Below are positions 60,392-64,000 of a stretch of 64,000 nucleotides of DNA, piece after piece. Origin of the DNA: Bacteroidales bacterium (GTDB taxonomy: Bacteria > Bacteroidota > Bacteroidia > Bacteroidales > GCA-2748055); the NCBI GenBank assembly GCA_020636775.1, contig JACJXF010000005.1, positions 40,522-104,521 of the forward strand, read 5' to 3'. The notes beneath the pieces were generated by a model. That model worked only from the letters and a program-made list of their open reading frames with translations. It searched no databases and was not told where the DNA came from. How positions within the stretch are numbered: the first letter of the stretch is position 1; every line of letters starts with the position of its first letter. The position numbers were made by a program, and so were the translations under genes.

Positions 60392-60420
60392 TTTGAAGAT
60401 AAAATAATATCCGTACTTTG
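60392..60420 (+). promoter_or_regulatory. Probable promoter of the GT2/GT-C genes
   Basis: TTTG at 60392-60395 and TACTTTG at 60414-60420 (one base shorter than TAnnTTTG) are separated by 18 nt. The GT2 start codon lies 62 nt downstream. It is in the 224-nt gap after the NtrC-like gene, which holds no gene. Confidence 0.4.
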
Positions 60421-60481
60421 CACGAATGTTCCTGCTTCAGGATAATATTATTGAATTTTAATCATCTGCCTTAATACTGAT

Positions 60482-61192
60482 ATGACGATAGACATTGTTA
60501 TACCTCTCTATAATGAGGAAGAGCTGGTTCTCCAGGTATTGGACCTACTGGAGGATGTTAGGATGCCCGATTTCATATCTGCTACCAAAATAATTATTGT
60601 TGATGATGGTTCCAGCGACAATTCCTATTCGGCTGTTAAAAAATATATCGAGACAAAGGCAGATCATTACTCCCTTCTTCAAATGGAGAAAAACTCAGGA
60701 AAAGGAGCTGCCGTAAGGTACGGAATCGATCACGGGAATGGAGAGTTAATATTCATACAGGATGCCGACCTGGAGCTATACCCTCATGATTTACCTGTCA
60801 TGCTTGAGGCAATGAAAAATCTTAAAGTTGAATTTGTAAACGGCTCACGTTATCTCCCGGGTATTCCGCGACCCCTGTCTTCCTACCGCCGATATCTGGC
60901 CAATCGCTTTTTTACCTGGCTCACCTCCATCTTTATAAATGTAAAATTAACCGATATGGCCTGTGGATATAAACTATTCACCAGGGAATTATACAATAAG
61001 CTGCATCTGAAAGAGAACCGGTTTGGATTTGAAGCAGAAATAATTTTAAAGGCACTGAGAATAAAGAAAAATAATATCACAGAGGTGCCGGTTAATTATT
61101 TCCCGCGAAATGAAGCAGAAGGAAAGAAATTTAAAAGCATGGATGCCCTGAAGATGCTTGTTACAATTTTTCGTTACGCTTTCTTCAAATAA
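60482..61192 (+). CDS. GT2 family glycosyltransferase (polyprenyl-phosphate hexose synthase type)
   Basis: 236 residues, GT-A fold. DIVIPLYNEEELVLQVLDLL begins the catalytic domain, IIVDDGSSDN and the metal DxD-type DADLELYPHDL are present, followed by FVNGSRYLPG and DMACGYKLFTRELYNKL, which resemble dolichyl/undecaprenyl-phosphate glucosyl- or mannosyltransferases. No transmembrane helices. It probably loads a sugar on a lipid carrier for the membrane protein encoded next; the gap is 1 nt. Confidence 0.9.
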   Translation: MTIDIVIPLYNEEELVLQVLDLLEDVRMPDFISATKIIIVDDGSSDNSYSAVKKYIETKADHYSLLQMEKNSGKGAAVRYGIDHGNGELIFIQDADLELYPHDLPVMLEAMKNLKVEFVNGSRYLPGIPRPLSSYRRYLANRFFTWLTSIFINVKLTDMACGYKLFTRELYNKLHLKENRFGFEAEIILKALRIKKNNITEVPVNYFPRNEAEGKKFKSMDALKMLVTIFRYAFFK

Positions 61193-61193
61193 C

Positions 61194-62570
61194 ATGAAAT
61201 TCAAAGGCTTTTCAAAATTTATTCTAAGCAGGATAGCAATTGCCATTGTTATTTTATTCAGCTATTTTCAAACCAGTAATCTGCATGCCTGGAAATGGGG
61301 ACATGGAATCATTTACTGGGATACAATATCATATTACGCTTACCTTCCGGCTTTTTTTATTCACCACGATCTGAGTCTCGGATTTATCAAAGAAAATCCT
61401 GAGGTAAACAATCAGAGATACTGGCCCGAGACCACCAAAGATGGCAAATATGTAATTAAGACAAGCTGCGGACTTGCATACCTGTATTTTCCTTTTTTTA
61501 TTACGGCTCATTTGCTTGCAACCCCTCTCGGATTTGAAGCAGATGGCTTTTCAGAAATTTATCAGATGAGTCTTGCCTTTAGTCCCCTGCTTTATTTGCT
61601 CATTGGCCTTATATTCTTAAGAAAAATTCTTAAAAAATATTTCTCTGATGCTATTACAGCCATCAGCTTATTATCAATCGGAGGTGCAACCAACCTGTTT
61701 CATTATACTTCGGTAACGACCATCAGTCATACTTATTCCTTTGCTGCCATAACGGTTTTTCTTTTTGTTTGCCTTAAATGGCTGGAAAAACCTACCTGGC
61801 TTACTTCAGTCTTTATGGGTCTGCTGCTCGGACTAATCAGTTTAATCCGGCCAACCAACACCATTATGGTTCTTTTCCCACTTCTTTTTGGAATCCATAG
61901 TTTCAGAGATCTGGGCAACAGAATTATTTTCTGGTTAAAAAAACCGCAGTTCCTTTTGATAATTATTGCAGGAATAATCCTGGTATGGCTGCCCCAGTTT
62001 ATTTACTGGAAACACCAGACAGGGCAATTACTCTATTTCTCATATAAACAGGAGGAGAGATTTTTCTGGCTTGAGCCTGCCATTTTCAGGGGTTTATTCG
62101 GGTTCCGGAAAGGCTGGCTGATTTACAGCCCTATCATGATATTTTCGCTCATCGGAATAGGTCTCAGTCTGAAGAAAATGAAAGACTGGTTCCTTCCACT
62201 GATAATAATTATCCCTGTAAGCATTTATATTATGCTGTGCTGGTGGACCTGGTGGTATGGCGGAGGATTTGGAATGCGTCCTATAATCGATTATTATGGC
62301 CTTCTTGGTATTCCCTTTGCCTTGGCCATTCAGAGTCTTGGAAGGCTCAGACCCCTGCTGCGATATACAGTCTGGTTGTTTTTTCTTTTCTTTTTTTACC
62401 TTGGGATATTCCATCACCTTCAGGCTGTAAGCGGTGCAATTCACTGGGATTCCATGACCTGGAAATCCTATATGTATAATTTCGGTCACACGCGAATGAC
62501 CCCGGAGGCTGAAAAATACCTGGTTCATCCGGATTATGAAGAAGCGACCAAAAAACGTGAATGGGATTAA
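61194..62570 (+). CDS. Polytopic membrane protein, GT-C glycosyltransferase-like
   Basis: 458 residues from the ATG at 61194, directly after the GT2 stop (an ORF opening upstream inside GT2 is rejected). About ten transmembrane helices. After the first helix the sequence IYWDTISYYAYLPAFF resembles the acidic external loop of GT-C enzymes that use polyprenyl-phosphate sugars. Late segments WWTWWYGGGFGMRPIIDYYG are typical of this Bacteroidota family. With the GT2 gene it probably forms a donor-and-acceptor pair that glycosylates an envelope component. The acceptor is unknown. The gene ends 9 nt before the convergent MBOAT gene. Confidence 0.8.
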   Translation: MKFKGFSKFILSRIAIAIVILFSYFQTSNLHAWKWGHGIIYWDTISYYAYLPAFFIHHDLSLGFIKENPEVNNQRYWPETTKDGKYVIKTSCGLAYLYFPFFITAHLLATPLGFEADGFSEIYQMSLAFSPLLYLLIGLIFLRKILKKYFSDAITAISLLSIGGATNLFHYTSVTTISHTYSFAAITVFLFVCLKWLEKPTWLTSVFMGLLLGLISLIRPTNTIMVLFPLLFGIHSFRDLGNRIIFWLKKPQFLLIIIAGIILVWLPQFIYWKHQTGQLLYFSYKQEERFFWLEPAIFRGLFGFRKGWLIYSPIMIFSLIGIGLSLKKMKDWFLPLIIIIPVSIYIMLCWWTWWYGGGFGMRPIIDYYGLLGIPFALAIQSLGRLRPLLRYTVWLFFLFFFYLGIFHHLQAVSGAIHWDSMTWKSYMYNFGHTRMTPEAEKYLVHPDYEEATKKREWD

Positions 62571-62579
62571 TTCCGGTAA

Positions 62580-64000
62580 CTAAAACTGGAAATAAATAAA
62601 TGGCTGCAGCCCGGCAGACCACGACTGATATATTACAAAAATCGTAAGACACACTATCCCAACCTTGGCATAAATCGGTGTATTTATGAAAAACTCCCGG
62701 TACCAGGCTTTGAAGCTGTTTGGCAGCCAGTGCATTATGTATCCGAAAACCATAATCACAAAAACCCATCTGAAAGAATAAATTACATCAGGAATTACCG
62801 ACAGATCAAAATGGTGCCATATCTGGGATAACAGCTGGTTAGCATGTTCCATTGAATCGGACCGGAACCAAATACGAGTAAAGCTTATAAAATTGAAGGT
62901 GAGAAATACCTTCCACAGGTGCACCGCCCAGTGATTGCTGTTTTCGTATGGACTGATTCTCTTCCAGTATTTATAAACCAGTATTCCCAGACCATTCATA
63001 CCACCCCAGATTACAAACTGCCAGCTTGCTCCATGCCATAGTCCGCCTATCAGCATGGTAAGCATGAGGTTAATGTTTGTCCGGAATTCACCATGCCGGT
63101 TTCCTCCAAGCGGAATATACAGATAATCCTTTAGCCAGGAGGAAAGGGAAATATGCCAGCGTTTCCAGAAATTTCCTACATTATCAGCCTTATAGGGGGA
63201 GTTGAAATTCTTTGGAAGTCTGAATCCCATAAGCAGAGCAACCCCTATTGCAATGTCGGTGTAGCCCGAAAAATCGCAATAAACCTGGAGTGAATAAGCA
63301 TACAGTGCTGAAAGGTTCTCAAAGCCGGTATAGGAAGTGGGATTCGAAAAAACCCGGTCAATAAGGTTTACAGCAAGATAATCGCCAATAAACATTTTCT
63401 TCATCAGACCATTAAGGATCAGAAAAATGGCATATCCAAATTCTTCTATGGTGAGGTGAAAACGTTTATAAAGCTGGGGAATAAATTCAGAAGCTCTTAC
63501 GATTGGCCCCGCAACCAGCTGTGGAAAGAAGGAAACATAAAAGCCAAAATCGATGAGGTTTTTGACAGGCTGAATTTTTCCCTTGTACATATCCACCGTA
63601 TAGGAAATGGCCTGGAAAGTGAAAAAGGAGATACCAACCGGAAGTCCAATGGCTGAAATATCGAAATGAGATCCTGCGACTGAATTTGAAAGATCGGCCA
63701 GAAAATTATATACCCGGAAATCGGTATGAAAAATCCGGTTAATAGTTGATGTAAAGAAATAAGAATACTTGAAATACGAAAGGATACCAAGGTTCAGAAA
63801 TACGCTTATGCTGACAAATAATTTTCTTGAAAAAGTATTTTTACTTCTGTAAATCAGATTCCCCAGATAATAATCTGAAAAGGTTGTAAAAATCAACAGG
63901 AGGAAGAAAAGCCCGCTGGTTTTCCAGTAAAAAAATATACTGACCAGAAACAGGAAGAGATTTCGTACACCTCTGTACGGATAAATAAGTGAATAGATAG
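62580..64000 (-). CDS. MBOAT family membrane O-acyltransferase (AlgI/DltB type), N terminus outside window
   Basis: The frame is open from the window edge (64000) to the stop at 62580; the first visible residues are IYSLIYPYRGVRNLFLF, so a few N-terminal residues are missing. The MBOAT core is complete: PQLVAGPIVRASEFIPQL, YCDFSGYTDIAIGVALLMG, NVGNFWKRWHISLSSWLKDY, YIPLGGNRHG and the catalytic His in GGLWHGASW. Such proteins transfer acetyl or other acyl groups to exopolysaccharide or cell-wall polymers at the membrane, usually with a periplasmic partner, which would lie upstream of 64000. Convergent with the GT-C-like gene. Confidence 0.95.
   Translation of the reverse strand, partial: IYSLIYPYRGVRNLFLFLVSIFFYWKTSGLFFLLLIFTTFSDYYLGNLIYRSKNTFSRKLFVSISVFLNLGILSYFKYSYFFTSTINRIFHTDFRVYNFLADLSNSVAGSHFDISAIGLPVGISFFTFQAISYTVDMYKGKIQPVKNLIDFGFYVSFFPQLVAGPIVRASEFIPQLYKRFHLTIEEFGYAIFLILNGLMKKMFIGDYLAVNLIDRVFSNPTSYTGFENLSALYAYSLQVYCDFSGYTDIAIGVALLMGFRLPKNFNSPYKADNVGNFWKRWHISLSSWLKDYLYIPLGGNRHGEFRTNINLMLTMLIGGLWHGASWQFVIWGGMNGLGILVYKYWKRISPYENSNHWAVHLWKVFLTFNFISFTRIWFRSDSMEHANQLLSQIWHHFDLSVIPDVIYSFRWVFVIMVFGYIMHWLPNSFKAWYREFFINTPIYAKVGIVCLTIFVIYQSWSAGLQPFIYFQF

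Noticed and set aside
60258..60396. A shifted reading frame after the NtrC-like gene as the missing Fis-type HTH
   Set aside because: The translation (ending NITVKTETQVF) has no GN..AA..LGI helix-turn-helix pattern, so a simple frameshift does not restore the domain.
62094..62769. Minus-strand open frames opposite the GT-C-like gene and the MBOAT 3' end
   Set aside because: They cross two well-supported genes and show no domain.
1..64000. CRISPR arrays, tRNA or rRNA genes, transposases, integrases, prophage genes
   Set aside because: I looked through the gaps and protein translations and found no supporting sequence.

Overview
The window comes from a member of the Bacteroidota, probably a Bacteroidia-class lineage near the Bacteroidales or Marinilabiliales. 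The evidence is: secreted proteins with type IX secretion (T9SS) C-terminal domains, -7 promoter boxes of the form TAnnTTTG instead of -35/-10 promoters, a ribosomal superoperon without tuf, a DUF4290-like gene next to murA, a RagB-free ECF sigma/anti-sigma pair, and an AT-rich core genome. No rRNA, tRNA, CRISPR array, prophage or insertion sequence was found. Almost all of it is ordinary chromosomal sequence.

Layout. Positions 1-5.5 kb (minus strand) hold a truncated subtilisin-like protease, a PafA-family protein that has lost most catalytic residues, an M14 carboxypeptidase with a T9SS tail, and ychF. Positions 5.6-10.8 kb (plus) hold transketolase, a secreted von Willebrand A protein, and an ECF sigma factor / membrane anchor / Spy-like trio. 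Positions 10.9-15.9 kb (minus) hold a small winged-helix protein, hutH, hisS and two unrecognised secreted proteins. Positions 16.1-21.1 kb hold two signalling proteins whose genes meet tail to tail: a hybrid histidine kinase with a degenerate ATPase domain, and a beta-propeller/SpoIIE phosphatase. Then follow ubiD, citrate synthase and enolase (21.2-26.0 kb, minus).

Positions 26.1-44.0 kb carry one unbroken minus-strand str-S10-spc-alpha superoperon of 33 genes from rpsL to rplQ. It has a visible promoter at the rpsL end and a strong terminator after rplQ. Divergent from rpsL is a second EF-G gene whose switch I and switch II residues are changed. It is followed by a bidirectional terminator and a T9SS type B (gliding-type) protein whose signal peptide is written in a GAGTGA-type low-complexity tract. 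A GxxExxY gene broken by one TGA lies next.

Positions 48.8-60.3 kb (plus) hold a UvrD/PcrA helicase, a DUF4290-like gene, murA (with Asp in place of the active-site Cys), a thioredoxin-like protein, then grpE-dnaJ-ABC exporter-ppx-ntrC-like regulator. The last block (60.4-64 kb) holds a GT2 glycosyltransferase, a GT-C-like membrane protein and, convergent, a truncated MBOAT acyltransferase, which suggests envelope glycan or lipid modification.

The most interesting observations are proteins that keep a fold but lose its chemistry: the PafA-like pseudoenzyme, the EF-G paralogue, the histidine kinase without an ATP site, and the sigma-54 activator without a DNA-binding domain. I did not find a clearly new multi-gene defence or mobile system.
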